Source: JANOZM01 sp031429355 (lineage in GTDB: Bacteria > Pseudomonadota > Gammaproteobacteria > Burkholderiales > Burkholderiaceae_E). Taken from it: a stretch of DNA of 18,075 nt. Under the pieces are notes generated by a model. That model saw nothing but the letters and a program-made list of their open reading frames with translations, had not been told where the DNA came from and made no database searches. This document shows positions 6,674 to 14,773 of this stretch, in pieces; the stretch's first letter is position 1; every line of letters begins with the position of its first letter. Location: positions 1-18,075 of the forward strand of contig JANOZM010000008.1 of assembly GCA_031429355.1 (NCBI GenBank). The letters are read 5' to 3'. A program made the position numbers and the translations under genes.

Positions 6674-8422
6674 TTATTTGGTGACTAAAAATTCGGGTGC
6701 GGCCATTGTCAGTAGTATCGCGGTATAGATGCGGTTCAACTGATCGTTGGTTGTTGTCGAAGGCATTGCTGCGATTGTTGTCTGTATGCGCGTTTGCCGA
6801 GCGGTACCTAACTGGTTCGCAGCAAGTAGTAAGTTAGCCTCGGCTGCAAGTGCCGCCGGGTCGATGGCCAGTGGCAGCCACTGTGTGTAGTTCGCCTTGG
6901 CATCCGATGCGAATAAACCATTGGAGTCAGAGATGACCGATTGCATGAAGTTGAGATACCCCGCTACCGATGTCTCGGTGGTAATTTGGAACTCAGGCGC
7001 GGCTTTACCGGCCGTGGCGATTGTTGTGTTCGGTGGTAAGTAACCTGGTCTGTAAAAGTTAAAAACTGACGGAGATCGCATCGGACTCTGACCCAAGCGA
7101 GTCGCCGGGTCAGCGGTGTTTTCGATGTTCCAAAGCCCTGACGGAGAAGTGACGTCGCAAGCACGCGCCCACGCTGCAAACCGCAGCACAGGCTCGCGCA
7201 GTTTGCCGCCATTCGGGTCAGCCAATACGGCGGGGGTGTTACGGGCTTCAGTGTCTAGCAGTATGGCTCGCAGCACTGCTGCAAGATCCCCGCGCACCCC
7301 AGCACCGTTATTGTTAAACACTGCCGCTACTCGACCGACATAAGCAGCACTAGGGTTACTGGCGACTATGCGTTGAATAAGCTGCTTGCCGATGAATGGC
7401 CCCACGTTGGCGTGATTGAAAAGGCGATCCAACGCGATCTTAAGACTTTCAGTTGCCGACGTGTTTGCTGGTATTGCGATGCCTAGAAATTTCTTCTCGT
7501 TAGTTTCGTGCAGTGAAGCGTTAAGGACCATTGGCTTCATTCGACCTTCGCGGTTGCGTTGAAAATCCCAACCCGTAAATACACCCGCCAGCCCTGTCAC
7601 ATCCGCCTCGTTGTAGCTATCAATTGAGGCACCGTTTTGAAGTTCTGGGGTGCCATCTGCGTTCAGTTTAACCAACCCGATCGTGAATAGCTGCATCACC
7701 TCGCGCGCATAATTCTCGTCAGGCTGCCGCCCCGAACTGTCGGTTTTAGCACTGCCTTTTATTGATAAATAAGCACCCATTGCGGTCGATAGAGTTACTG
7801 CCTCCAAAAGAGAGCGGAAATTGCCGAATGCATGTTCCTCCAGAACGTCAAGATAAGTAGTTACGCTGTAACCCCTATCGACGCCCGAGATACCGTCGAT
7901 TCCGACCACAAGAATTTGGCTGAGCGCGTAAACCATCCGCTGTCGCAACTGATCTGGACTACTCAAAAATTTACGCCACACTGAGTAATCCACAAAGAAC
8001 TGTGACCCGCCGGGACGATTATCTCCGGCCTTTGGGTGAGTCTTGTCCATCCAATCAAAATGACCTTGTGTACGCGGTAGGGCAAGTTGCTCGGTAATCC
8101 AAGCGCTAGCACTGCCCAGTTTAAGCACGCGGTCCAATTCAGCACGATTGGCGCCAAAGCCACCCTGCGCGATCAGGCGCGATGCTTCTGCGGTGGTAAG
8201 TGGGGGTAGTGGCGCGGCCTCAGGCTTAGGCGTTGTCATAGGATTAGGTGTTGTCCCAGTTGCAGCTGCAGCGCCTGGCGTCTCGGTTGATGCACCGCCG
8301 CCGCCACCGCAAGCTGCCAACGCGGCAGTGGCTGCGGTAAAACTTGCCAACTTCGTAGAGCGTTCAAGTGGATCAATATTTTCGCTATCCACGCGGCTAA
8401 GAAATACTTGTTGTTTGTCCAT
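6674..8422 (-). CDS. DUF1800 family lipoprotein
   Basis: This 582-residue protein is a DUF1800 family member and the first gene of the two-gene operon with DUF1501. A lipoprotein signal ends at the lipobox LAAC (C38), followed by a Gly run and a long Pro/Thr/Ala-rich linker (about 39-75), so it is probably anchored to a membrane. DUF1800 motifs appear in order: AQGGFGANRAELDRV, DENYAREVMQLFTIGL, YNEADVTGLAGVFTGWDF, a NHANVGPFIGKQLIQRIV segment, and LREPVLRFAAWARA. The start at 8422 leaves a rather long polar n-region before the signal; a shorter start is possible, but no better ATG is evident. The function is unknown. Proximity to the Tat-exported DUF1501 protein suggests the two act together in the envelope. 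Confidence 0.92.
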   Translation of the reverse strand: MDKQQVFLSRVDSENIDPLERSTKLASFTAATAALAACGGGGGASTETPGAAAATGTTPNPMTTPKPEAAPLPPLTTAEASRLIAQGGFGANRAELDRVLKLGSASAWITEQLALPRTQGHFDWMDKTHPKAGDNRPGGSQFFVDYSVWRKFLSSPDQLRQRMVYALSQILVVGIDGISGVDRGYSVTTYLDVLEEHAFGNFRSLLEAVTLSTAMGAYLSIKGSAKTDSSGRQPDENYAREVMQLFTIGLVKLNADGTPELQNGASIDSYNEADVTGLAGVFTGWDFQRNREGRMKPMVLNASLHETNEKKFLGIAIPANTSATESLKIALDRLFNHANVGPFIGKQLIQRIVASNPSAAYVGRVAAVFNNNGAGVRGDLAAVLRAILLDTEARNTPAVLADPNGGKLREPVLRFAAWARACDVTSPSGLWNIENTADPATRLGQSPMRSPSVFNFYRPGYLPPNTTIATAGKAAPEFQITTETSVAGYLNFMQSVISDSNGLFASDAKANYTQWLPLAIDPAALAAEANLLLAANQLGTARQTRIQTTIAAMPSTTTNDQLNRIYTAILLTMAAPEFLVTK

Positions 8423-8454
8423 GATTTCGTTTACCCATGATTTTTAACAATTCG

Positions 8455-8483
8455 TATTTAGAATACTTCAGGGTGGGTCTCAA
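8455..8483 (-). promoter_or_regulatory. Putative promoter of the DUF1800-DUF1501 operon
   Basis: On the minus strand, TTGAGA (8483-8478) is followed after 17 bases by TAAATA (8460-8455). The -35 box is one mismatch from consensus and the -10 box is weaker. It lies in the 131-base divergent gap and points at the DUF1800 start, about 33 bases away. Confidence 0.4.
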
Positions 8484-8553
8484 GTGCGGCGTTTCAAATG
8501 TAACAATGCGCAAGTTATGTACGCGTAACAAAATCCAATTCCGAAGGTAAGCA

Positions 8554-9834
8554 ATGATCCTCAGACCAAGACGCCGTCAGGCCATCCAAAAAAGCATAAA
8601 GTTGAGCGTAGCGTCCATAAGCTATGGGCTCGCCATTAATAAGATTGCAAACGCAGCAACGTCCCAAGCCTCCAGCTTGCGCACAATGGCTTTTCCTGAG
8701 CCCATCGCGCAAATTGTAAGAGGAGGACCGACCGGGCTTCTCGCTATTGGCAAATCAGGCACTTTGTACGCGGCACCCAAAGAGCTTCACTCTACAGCTG
8801 CTCAAATACTCGGGAAAGGACTAGATCACGGGGCACCAATCGCAACAGGACATGGCCGCATCGCTGCACGCACAATGGCAGGCGCATTGTGGGTTTTAGA
8901 AAACGGCAAAGAATCTATTTCTCAAGAAACTTCAATTGCGCCTCATGGCGGCTTTTGTATTTTGCCGTTTGGCATCATCGCGATTGTTCGTCGAAGTGAC
9001 AAGCTTGTCGACGCAGGCAGATTCGTAGCCGCTCGATTCGAACCGCTCGTGTCGGCGTCTCAAGCAAGCCCACGATGGCGGGCGATCGCGCAGTCCGCCG
9101 TTGAAGTAACGCCCGACGCGCAACCAATCCAAGTGGCGCTCGATCCGTCAGGAGATGACGGCCAAATCATCGTCATGGCAGGCCCAAACAAAGAGCGCTA
9201 CCCCCATGCCGTGCTCGGTGACGATATAGAACCAACGAGCATCATAGAGCTTGAACGACATAGCCTGAGTACCTTGCGTGAATTGAACTTATCCCCACCG
9301 TTCGTGTTTGAAGATATTGCGCCCCGAGCGGTCGCTTATCGTCAAAGCAATGCGCTTCTAACGATGCAATCGGGCCCAAAAGGAGCGCAACTCGTCTTGG
9401 TTGCCCCTAATCAGAGCAACGCCGCTAAGCTTATGATTGTGGCGATCGGAGAGCCCATTGGAATTCCGAATCGTTGGATGTCGCCCTTAACAAACGGCAA
9501 TCAGATCGCAAGCATTCATACACCGCACATCGGCGGCGTGCTGCACGAATACAAGATTGAAGGTGCGAAACTGATTGGGCTTCAGCACATGAACAATTTG
9601 ACCAATCATCGAATCGGTTCGCGCCTTTTAAACATGGCGAGCTGGATCGAAAATTTTGTCTGGATGCCCGATCACAGCCGCACGCAACTCAAGCGTATTG
9701 ACACGCGAAATGGCTGGCAAATCACCAAAGTAATTACGCTCCCTGAAAAGCTCAGCGCCACAGTTCAGATTGGTCACTCAACCCGTTTGGCTATACTGCT
9801 CGATTCAGGTCTTGTACTCGACTCAGGCACCTAA
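8554..9834 (+). CDS. Exported protein of unknown function, beta-propeller-like
   Basis: This 426-residue protein is transcribed divergently from the DUF1800-DUF1501 operon. The N-terminus is very basic (ILRPRRRQAIQKS), followed by a moderately hydrophobic stretch ending near INKIANAATS. This reads as an export signal, possibly Tat because of the paired arginines, though the match to the Tat motif is imperfect. The rest is rich in short beta-strand stretches with Gly turns (PTGLLAIGKSGTLYAA, RTMAGALWVLENGK, GDDGQIIVMAGP, HTPHIGGVLHEY), as expected of a propeller or similar all-beta fold. An AAGG ribosome site sits about 7 bases before the ATG. I know no characterised homologue. The divergent position suggests a functional link to the DUF1800/DUF1501 proteins, which is inference only. 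Confidence 0.85.
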   Translation: MILRPRRRQAIQKSIKLSVASISYGLAINKIANAATSQASSLRTMAFPEPIAQIVRGGPTGLLAIGKSGTLYAAPKELHSTAAQILGKGLDHGAPIATGHGRIAARTMAGALWVLENGKESISQETSIAPHGGFCILPFGIIAIVRRSDKLVDAGRFVAARFEPLVSASQASPRWRAIAQSAVEVTPDAQPIQVALDPSGDDGQIIVMAGPNKERYPHAVLGDDIEPTSIIELERHSLSTLRELNLSPPFVFEDIAPRAVAYRQSNALLTMQSGPKGAQLVLVAPNQSNAAKLMIVAIGEPIGIPNRWMSPLTNGNQIASIHTPHIGGVLHEYKIEGAKLIGLQHMNNLTNHRIGSRLLNMASWIENFVWMPDHSRTQLKRIDTRNGWQITKVITLPEKLSATVQIGHSTRLAILLDSGLVLDSGT

Positions 9835-9856
9835 AAGCATAGACTTTTCAAAAAAA

Positions 9857-9876
9857 GTGCAGCTGTGCGCTGCCAC
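9857..9876 (-). terminator. Hairpin with T-run on the minus strand after the 8554 gene
   Basis: A GCAGC/GCTGC stem (extended by GTG/CAC with a one-base bulge) lies at 9857-9876. Read on the minus strand it is followed by seven T (9856-9850), so it looks like an intrinsic terminator in the direction away from livG. No minus-strand gene precedes it, so if real it would block antisense transcription. On the plus strand it lacks a T-run. Confidence 0.35.
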
Positions 9877-10011
9877 GCGCAAAGTTAGGGTGCGTTTACC
9901 ATTAGCTGGAACAGTTTGACGAAATTGATTCGCACGACACTTCTTATGCGCTACTTCGCAAATTGTAAATACTCCTTTGCGTTTTTTTAAGGAAAGGCAC
10001 GATTATCATGG

Positions 10012-10020
10012 TGCTAGAAT
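10012..10020 (+). promoter_or_regulatory. Extended -10 promoter for the livGFKHM-type operon
   Basis: TG, one base, then TAGAAT gives an extended -10 element (10012-10020), one mismatch from the TATAAT consensus. It lacks a good -35 box, as such promoters often do. It would place the start of transcription near 10027, leaving a leader of about 20 bases before the livG ATG. Confidence 0.4.
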
Positions 10021-10047
10021 CGCGTACCTCAGTTTCCCCGCAGTGAA

Positions 10048-10812
10048 ATGAACACAGACATCATTCTCGAAACACGTAATTTGGTGAAAGAGTTCAAGGG
10101 CTTTGTCGCCGTAGATCAAGTATCTTTGCGGGTCAAACGTGGTTCTACTCACGCGTTAATCGGCCCAAACGGCGCGGGTAAAACAACTGTATTCAATTTG
10201 CTCACTAAATTCTTGCCGGTCACGTCTGGCACCATTCACTTCAATGGCGAAGACATCACCGGTGAAAAATCTGCTGAAATTGCGCGCCGTGGGGTGATCC
10301 GGTCATTTCAAATTTCCGCGGTTTTCCCCAATCTAACTGTCATGGAAAACGTGCGTGTTGCACTACAACGCAATCTTGGTACGAGCTTTCATTTCTGGAA
10401 ATCTGACGCCACACTGACGCCGCTAAACGATAAGGCGATGGAGTTGTTGGAACAGGTTGATTTGCGCGAATACGCTGACACAATGACTATCGAGTTGCCC
10501 TACGGCCGTAAACGGGCACTAGAGATTGCTACAACGCTTGCGATGGAGCCAGAGCTGATGTTGCTCGACGAACCCACTCAGGGTATGGGCCACGAAGACG
10601 TTGGGCGTGTAGTCGAGTTGATTCGTAAAGTTTCGGCTAACCGCACGGTGCTAATGGTTGAACACAATATGAGTGTTGTTGCTAATCTTTCTGACACGAT
10701 TACTGTGCTTGCCAGAGGTGCAGTGCTTGCCGAAGGCACTTACGCAGAGGTGTCTAAGAACCCATTGGTGCTTGAAGCCTACGTGGGTACTACCGAACCG
10801 ATGGAGACTTAA
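10048..10812 (+). CDS. livG: LivG-like ABC transporter ATPase (branched-chain amino acid type)
   Basis: This 254-residue cytoplasmic ATPase is the first gene of an importer operon of the branched-chain amino acid type. Walker A is GPNGAGKTT with K45, the Q-loop lies in SFQISAVFPNLTV, the signature is LPYGRKRALEIA (G153), Walker B is LMLLDEPTQGMGHED (D174, E175), and the H-loop histidine is H206 in VEHN. The signature reads PYGRK rather than the usual LSGGQ or SYGQQ, so it is a degenerate signature even for LivG. EPTQGMG replaces the more common EPAAGLN, which marks a distinct subgroup. The TAA stop directly abuts the livF ATG. It should pair with LivF to drive uptake. The substrate cannot be read from the sequence. 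Confidence 0.93.
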   Translation: MNTDIILETRNLVKEFKGFVAVDQVSLRVKRGSTHALIGPNGAGKTTVFNLLTKFLPVTSGTIHFNGEDITGEKSAEIARRGVIRSFQISAVFPNLTVMENVRVALQRNLGTSFHFWKSDATLTPLNDKAMELLEQVDLREYADTMTIELPYGRKRALEIATTLAMEPELMLLDEPTQGMGHEDVGRVVELIRKVSANRTVLMVEHNMSVVANLSDTITVLARGAVLAEGTYAEVSKNPLVLEAYVGTTEPMET

Positions 10813-11517
10813 ATGGCAGCATCGGCGCTCTCGGTTGAAAATTTACACGCCTTTTACGGCGAGTCGCACATACTTCATGGTGTTTCTTTTGACGTCAAAG
10901 AAGGTGAGTTGATCACGCTTCTAGGTCGCAATGGTGCCGGTCGAAGTACAACCCTAAAATCTATTCTTGGCTTAACGGGTCGAAGAACTGGGTCTGTAAA
11001 AGTGGCTGGTACCGAGGCGATCAAGCTCGCCCCGCATCAAGTGGCTCGACTGGGTATTGGCTACTGCCCGGAAGAGCGGGGCATTTTCTCAAGTCTCTCG
11101 TGTGAAGAGAATCTTATGCTGCTCCCAAAAGTGGGCACTCGTGGCATGGATATCGAGCAAATTTATTCAATGTTCCCCAACCTAAAAGAGCGCCGTGCGA
11201 GCCAAGGGACACGGCTTTCTGGCGGTGAGCAGCAAATGCTCGCGATGGGGCGCATTTTGATGACCGGTGCCAATATTTTGCTGCTTGACGAAATTACAGA
11301 GGGTTTGGCGCCGGTTATTGTGCAAACGTTGGGTTGCGTCATTCGTGAGTTAAAGGCCAAGGGCTACACGATTATTATGGTCGAGCAAAACTTTCGCTTT
11401 GCGGCTCCACTGGCAGATCGGCATTATGTAATGGAGCATGGCCGCATCGCTGCGGTTGTCGAAAAGCATGAGCTTGCAGCAAAGACCGACATGCTGCATG
11501 AGTTTTTGGGTGTTTAA
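10813..11517 (+). CDS. livF: LivF-like ABC transporter ATPase with Arg in Walker A
   Basis: This 234-residue ATPase is the partner of the LivG-like protein. Walker A reads GRNGAGRST, with Arg (R44) where the invariant nucleotide-binding lysine normally stands. The signature LSGGEQQ (L135-Q141) is intact. Walker B is ILLLDEITEGLAP (D159, E160), with Ile in place of the usual Pro. The switch position is Q192 in VEQN, as is usual in LivF. A GGAGA ribosome site lies in the end of livG. The rest of the protein is full length and shows no decay, so the Arg looks like a tolerated change. LivF's own nucleotide site is probably the weaker one, and ATP turnover may rest mainly on the LivG Walker A with the LivF signature. 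Confidence 0.93.
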   Translation: MAASALSVENLHAFYGESHILHGVSFDVKEGELITLLGRNGAGRSTTLKSILGLTGRRTGSVKVAGTEAIKLAPHQVARLGIGYCPEERGIFSSLSCEENLMLLPKVGTRGMDIEQIYSMFPNLKERRASQGTRLSGGEQQMLAMGRILMTGANILLLDEITEGLAPVIVQTLGCVIRELKAKGYTIIMVEQNFRFAAPLADRHYVMEHGRIAAVVEKHELAAKTDMLHEFLGV

Positions 11518-11575
11518 GTTTCAGGTTAGTGGTTCGAAGAATAGTTATTTTTAGTTCGTAAAAATGGAGAGAAAC

Positions 11576-12805
11576 ATGAAAAAGAAATTAATTGGAGTAA
11601 TGGTAGCTGCAGCCTGCGCTATGCCTGTAACGTTTTCGGTGGCACAGCAGCAGGGCAAGCTCAGTGGTGACATTTTAAAAATTGGCGTGTTGACCGACAT
11701 GTCCAGCCTGTACGCAGAGTACGGTGGCCCGGGCGCTGTTATGGCTGCAAGAATGGCTGTCGAAGATTTCGGCGGCAAAATGTTTGGCAAGACAATTGAA
11801 GTGGTTAGTGCCGATCACCAAAACAAGCCAGACGTTGCTAAAAACGTAACGTTACAGTGGTTCGATCGTGACAATGTCGATGCAACCTTTGAAAACTTAA
11901 ATTCTGGCGTTGCTCTCGCAGTGACTGCTTTAGGCGCTGAGAAAAACAAAATTACCGTTGTGAATGGTGCTGCAACTGCGCGCCTCACAAACGACTCATG
12001 CAAGCCTGGCACGTCGATTCACTACCTGATGGATACCATTGCTTTGGGTAACGTAGTCGGTAAGGCCATCGTAAAAGACGGTGGCGACAGCTGGTACTTC
12101 TTAACAGCTGACTATGCTTTCGGTCATTCACTCGAGAAAGACACAGGCGACGTGGTGAAAGCCTCTGGCGGCAAAGTGAATGGTGCAGTTCGTCATCCAT
12201 TGAATGCATCAGACTTTTCTTCATTCTTATTGCAAGCGCAAGCATCTAAAGCCAAGATTGTTGGCCTTGCAAATGCGGGTGGCGATACTGTCAACAGTAT
12301 TAAAGCTGCGGCAGAATTTGGTTTAACAAAAAATCAAAACTTGGCCGCTTTGCTAATGCTCTTGACCGACGTGCATGCAGTCGGATTGCCATCTGCACAA
12401 GGTCTTTACCTTACCGAAGCTTGGTATTGGGACACCAACGCAGAAACGCGTGCTTGGGCGGCTCGCTATGAGCAACGTATGAAAAAGAAACCAAACTCGA
12501 ATCATGCGAGTGTGTATTCTGCAGTTACGCATTACCTTAAAGCGGTTCAAGCAGCGGGTAGCGATGATACTGCAGGTGTGATGAAGAAAATGCAAGACAC
12601 GCCGATTAACGACATGTTTGCCAAGAATGGCAAGATTCGTCCAGACGGTCGTCATGTGCACGACATGTATCTTTATCAAGTAAAAACCCCCGCAGAATCT
12701 AAAGCGCCGTGGGATTATTACAAGCTAAAAGGTACTGTAAAAGGTGAAGAGGCTTTCCAAAGTATGGATAAGTCGACCTGCCCAGCTTTCATGAAGAAGA
12801 GCTAA
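11576..12805 (+). CDS. Periplasmic substrate-binding protein, LivK/Peripla_BP_6 type
   Basis: This protein of about 409 residues is exported and captures the ligand for the ABC importer. A Sec signal peptide, MKKKLIGVMVAAACAMPVTF, ends with likely cleavage after SVA. The mature start, LKIGVLTDMSSLYAEYGGPG, is the typical first strand and binding loop of the type I periplasmic fold. Two lobes follow, with DSWYFLTADYAFGHS and YSAVTHYLKAVQAAG as family landmarks. An ATG four codons upstream (11564) would also fit, but the GGAGA ribosome site lies between the two ATGs, so 11576 is preferred. It is one of many such binding proteins; ligands in this family include branched-chain amino acids, amides, urea and aromatic acids. 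The exact ligand is unknown, so no symbol is given. Confidence 0.9.
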   Translation: MKKKLIGVMVAAACAMPVTFSVAQQQGKLSGDILKIGVLTDMSSLYAEYGGPGAVMAARMAVEDFGGKMFGKTIEVVSADHQNKPDVAKNVTLQWFDRDNVDATFENLNSGVALAVTALGAEKNKITVVNGAATARLTNDSCKPGTSIHYLMDTIALGNVVGKAIVKDGGDSWYFLTADYAFGHSLEKDTGDVVKASGGKVNGAVRHPLNASDFSSFLLQAQASKAKIVGLANAGGDTVNSIKAAAEFGLTKNQNLAALLMLLTDVHAVGLPSAQGLYLTEAWYWDTNAETRAWAARYEQRMKKKPNSNHASVYSAVTHYLKAVQAAGSDDTAGVMKKMQDTPINDMFAKNGKIRPDGRHVHDMYLYQVKTPAESKAPWDYYKLKGTVKGEEAFQSMDKSTCPAFMKKS

Positions 12806-12824
12806 TTCTTAACAATGCAATTGA

Positions 12825-12848
12825 CCCCAGAGCGCGCTCTGGGGTTTT
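12825..12848 (+). terminator. Terminator-like hairpin between binding protein and permease genes
   Basis: CCCCAGAGCG and CGCTCTGGGG form a perfect 20-base palindrome followed directly by four T. It lies 20 bases after the binding-protein stop and 34 before the livH start. Inside an operon it probably acts as a partial terminator or 3' stabiliser, so that much more binding protein than permease is made. Confidence 0.75.
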
Positions 12849-12881
12849 GATTGAAAACGTCGTAGAAAGCGCGTTGACTTC

Positions 12882-13769
12882 ATGACAGAAATTTTTGGCG
12901 TCCCCATACAAGCATTGATGGGACAACTTACCATTGGCTTAGTTAACGGCGCGTTTTACGCCATGCTCTCGCTGGGTCTTGCCGTTATTTTCGGAATGCT
13001 TAACGTGGTCAATTTTGCCCACGGTGCGCTTTATATGATGGGCGCTTTCTTCTCATGGATGCTGCTGACCTACTTCGGTATTAGTTATTGGTTCGCTTTG
13101 ATTTTGGCCCCAATTGGCGTTGCGATTGTCGGGGTGATTATTGAAAAAACCATGTTGCGCTGGCTCTATCAACTCGATCACTTGTATGGGTTATTGCTTA
13201 CCTTTGGTTTGGCGCTCATACTCGAAGGTGGGTTTCGAGAAGCGTACGGCTCGTCGGGTTCGCCGTATGAATTGCCAGAAATTTTTCGTGGCGCCTTCGA
13301 TCTAGGCTTCATGATGTTGCCCAAATACAGAGCGTGGGTTGTGTTTGCCTCGGTCGTCGTTTGTTTGGCAACTTGGTATGTGATCGAAAAAACTAAGCTC
13401 GGGGCCTATCTTCGCGCCGGAACAGAAAATCCTAAATTGGTACAAGCCTTTGGTGTTAATGTGCCATTAATGATGACACTCACCTATGCGTTCGGCGTCG
13501 GGCTTGCCGGCCTCGCAGGTGTACTTGCTGCGCCAATTTATCAAGTGAATCCGCTGATGGGGTCGAACATCATTATTGTGGTGTTTGCCGTCGTCGTGAT
13601 TGGCGGTATGGGTTCTATTCTTGGCTCGGTAGTTACCGGATTGGCCTTGGGTTTGATTGAGGGCCTTACCAAAGTGTTCTACCCTGAAGCCTCTTCGACG
13701 GTAGTGTTTATCATCATGGCAATCGTTTTATTGATTCGCCCAGCTGGTTTGTTTGGACGCGAAAAATGA
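12882..13769 (+). CDS. livH: LivH-like ABC transporter permease
   Basis: This 295-residue inner-membrane protein has about eight hydrophobic segments. It opens with the family's typical start region, GLVNGAFYAMLSLGLAVIFG, and MLNVVNFAHGALYMMGAF, where the NFAHG motif is characteristic of LivH permeases. The coupling region near YLRAGTENPKLVQAFGVN should dock with the ATPases. A late VVVIGGMGSILGSVVTG segment matches the family. It ends with a TGA that overlaps the livM ATG by four bases. With LivM it forms the channel of the importer. There is no strong ribosome site before 12882, but the N-terminus fits the family start well. Confidence 0.93.
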   Translation: MTEIFGVPIQALMGQLTIGLVNGAFYAMLSLGLAVIFGMLNVVNFAHGALYMMGAFFSWMLLTYFGISYWFALILAPIGVAIVGVIIEKTMLRWLYQLDHLYGLLLTFGLALILEGGFREAYGSSGSPYELPEIFRGAFDLGFMMLPKYRAWVVFASVVVCLATWYVIEKTKLGAYLRAGTENPKLVQAFGVNVPLMMTLTYAFGVGLAGLAGVLAAPIYQVNPLMGSNIIIVVFAVVVIGGMGSILGSVVTGLALGLIEGLTKVFYPEASSTVVFIIMAIVLLIRPAGLFGREK

Positions 13770-14680
13770 AGCGCACACAACTTCTTTACATCGGTTTGTT
13801 CTTGCTTGCGCTCGCGGCACCGTTTGTCGTTTATCCAATATTCTTGATGAAATGCCTAAGCTTCGCATTGTTTGCCTGCGCGTTTAATTTGCTGATTGGC
13901 TTTACTGGTTTGTTATCGTTTGGTCACGCTATGTTCTTTGGTTTTGCTGCCTACCTATGCGGGCATGCCGCTAAGGTCTGGGGGCTATCACCAGAGCTTG
14001 CGATTCTCTTTGGCACCTTGTCGGCGGCAGCCATTGGGTTTCTGGTCGGCTGGCTAGCAGTTCGGCGCCAAGGTATTTATTTCGCGATGATTACACTTGC
14101 GCTATCACAAATGATTTATTTCATTTGCGTGCAAGCCCCGTTTACTTTTGCAGAAGATGGCATACAAAGTATTCCGCGAGGCAAGCTGTTTGGCGTGTTC
14201 AGTTTGCAAAATGATTTTGCCATGTACTACTTTGTGCTCGCCGTATTTTTGTTTGGCTTTTTGCTAATTTATCGAACCATTCATTCGCCCTTTGGTCAGG
14301 TTCTGAAGTCGATTCGCGAGAATGAACCACGGGCAATTTCGTTGGGCTATGACGTTGACAAGTACAAGCTGGTTGCCTTCGTTATTTCCGCCGGTTTGGC
14401 AGGCATGGCAGGCGCAACCAAATCGCTTTCACTCGGTTTAGCCACGCTCACTGATGTGAGCTGGCAAATGTCGGGAGAAGTTGTTCTGATGACGCTATTG
14501 GGCGGCATGGGTACAATTCTCGGCCCAGTGCTAGGAGCCACTGCGATTGTGGCGATGCAAAACTACTTATCGCAATTTGGCTCTTGGGTCACCATCATCA
14601 TGGGCATCACCTTTGTGATCTGTGTGCTTATGTTTAGGCGCGGTATCGTGGGCGAAATCGCTCATCGCTGGAAAAAGTAG
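13766..14680 (+). CDS. livM: LivM-like ABC transporter permease
   Basis: This 304-residue inner-membrane permease is the second channel subunit of the importer. Landmarks are NLLIGFTGLLSFGHAMFFG near residue 45, where GLLSFGHA is the LivM counterpart of NFAHG, then RRQGIYFAMITLALSQMIYF, the coupling helix region SIRENEPRAISLGYDV, and LLGGMGTILGPVLGA near the C-terminus. The start overlaps the livH stop by four bases (ATGA), so the two are translationally coupled. It is the last gene of the operon, and a hairpin follows 22 bases after the stop. It lacks the long N-terminal extension seen in some enteric LivM proteins. Confidence 0.93.
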   Translation: MKRTQLLYIGLFLLALAAPFVVYPIFLMKCLSFALFACAFNLLIGFTGLLSFGHAMFFGFAAYLCGHAAKVWGLSPELAILFGTLSAAAIGFLVGWLAVRRQGIYFAMITLALSQMIYFICVQAPFTFAEDGIQSIPRGKLFGVFSLQNDFAMYYFVLAVFLFGFLLIYRTIHSPFGQVLKSIRENEPRAISLGYDVDKYKLVAFVISAGLAGMAGATKSLSLGLATLTDVSWQMSGEVVLMTLLGGMGTILGPVLGATAIVAMQNYLSQFGSWVTIIMGITFVICVLMFRRGIVGEIAHRWKK

Positions 14681-14702
14681 GGTTGCCTAGTTTTTACCAA
14701 AG

Positions 14703-14754
14703 ATGGGTGGTCCAGCACTTTGAATAATTATGCTGCACCCATGTCGCGATTTTT
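14703..14754 (+). terminator. Putative terminator after the liv-type operon
   Basis: ATGGGTG/CACCCAT (7 bp), and after a 3-base bulge CAGCA/TGCTG (5 bp), form an interrupted stem at 14703-14742 with a 13-base loop. Five T follow at 14750-14754, after a 7-base gap. It lies 22 bases past the livM stop, between converging genes. Confidence 0.5.
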
Positions 14755-14773
14755 GTTCTTCTAACCACTTCAA

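Noticed and set aside
10048..14680. Urea (urt) transporter operon
   Set aside because: Gene order differs from the usual urtABCDE (binding protein and permeases first), and no urease gene is nearby. A general branched-chain-amino-acid-type importer of unknown ligand is the safer call.
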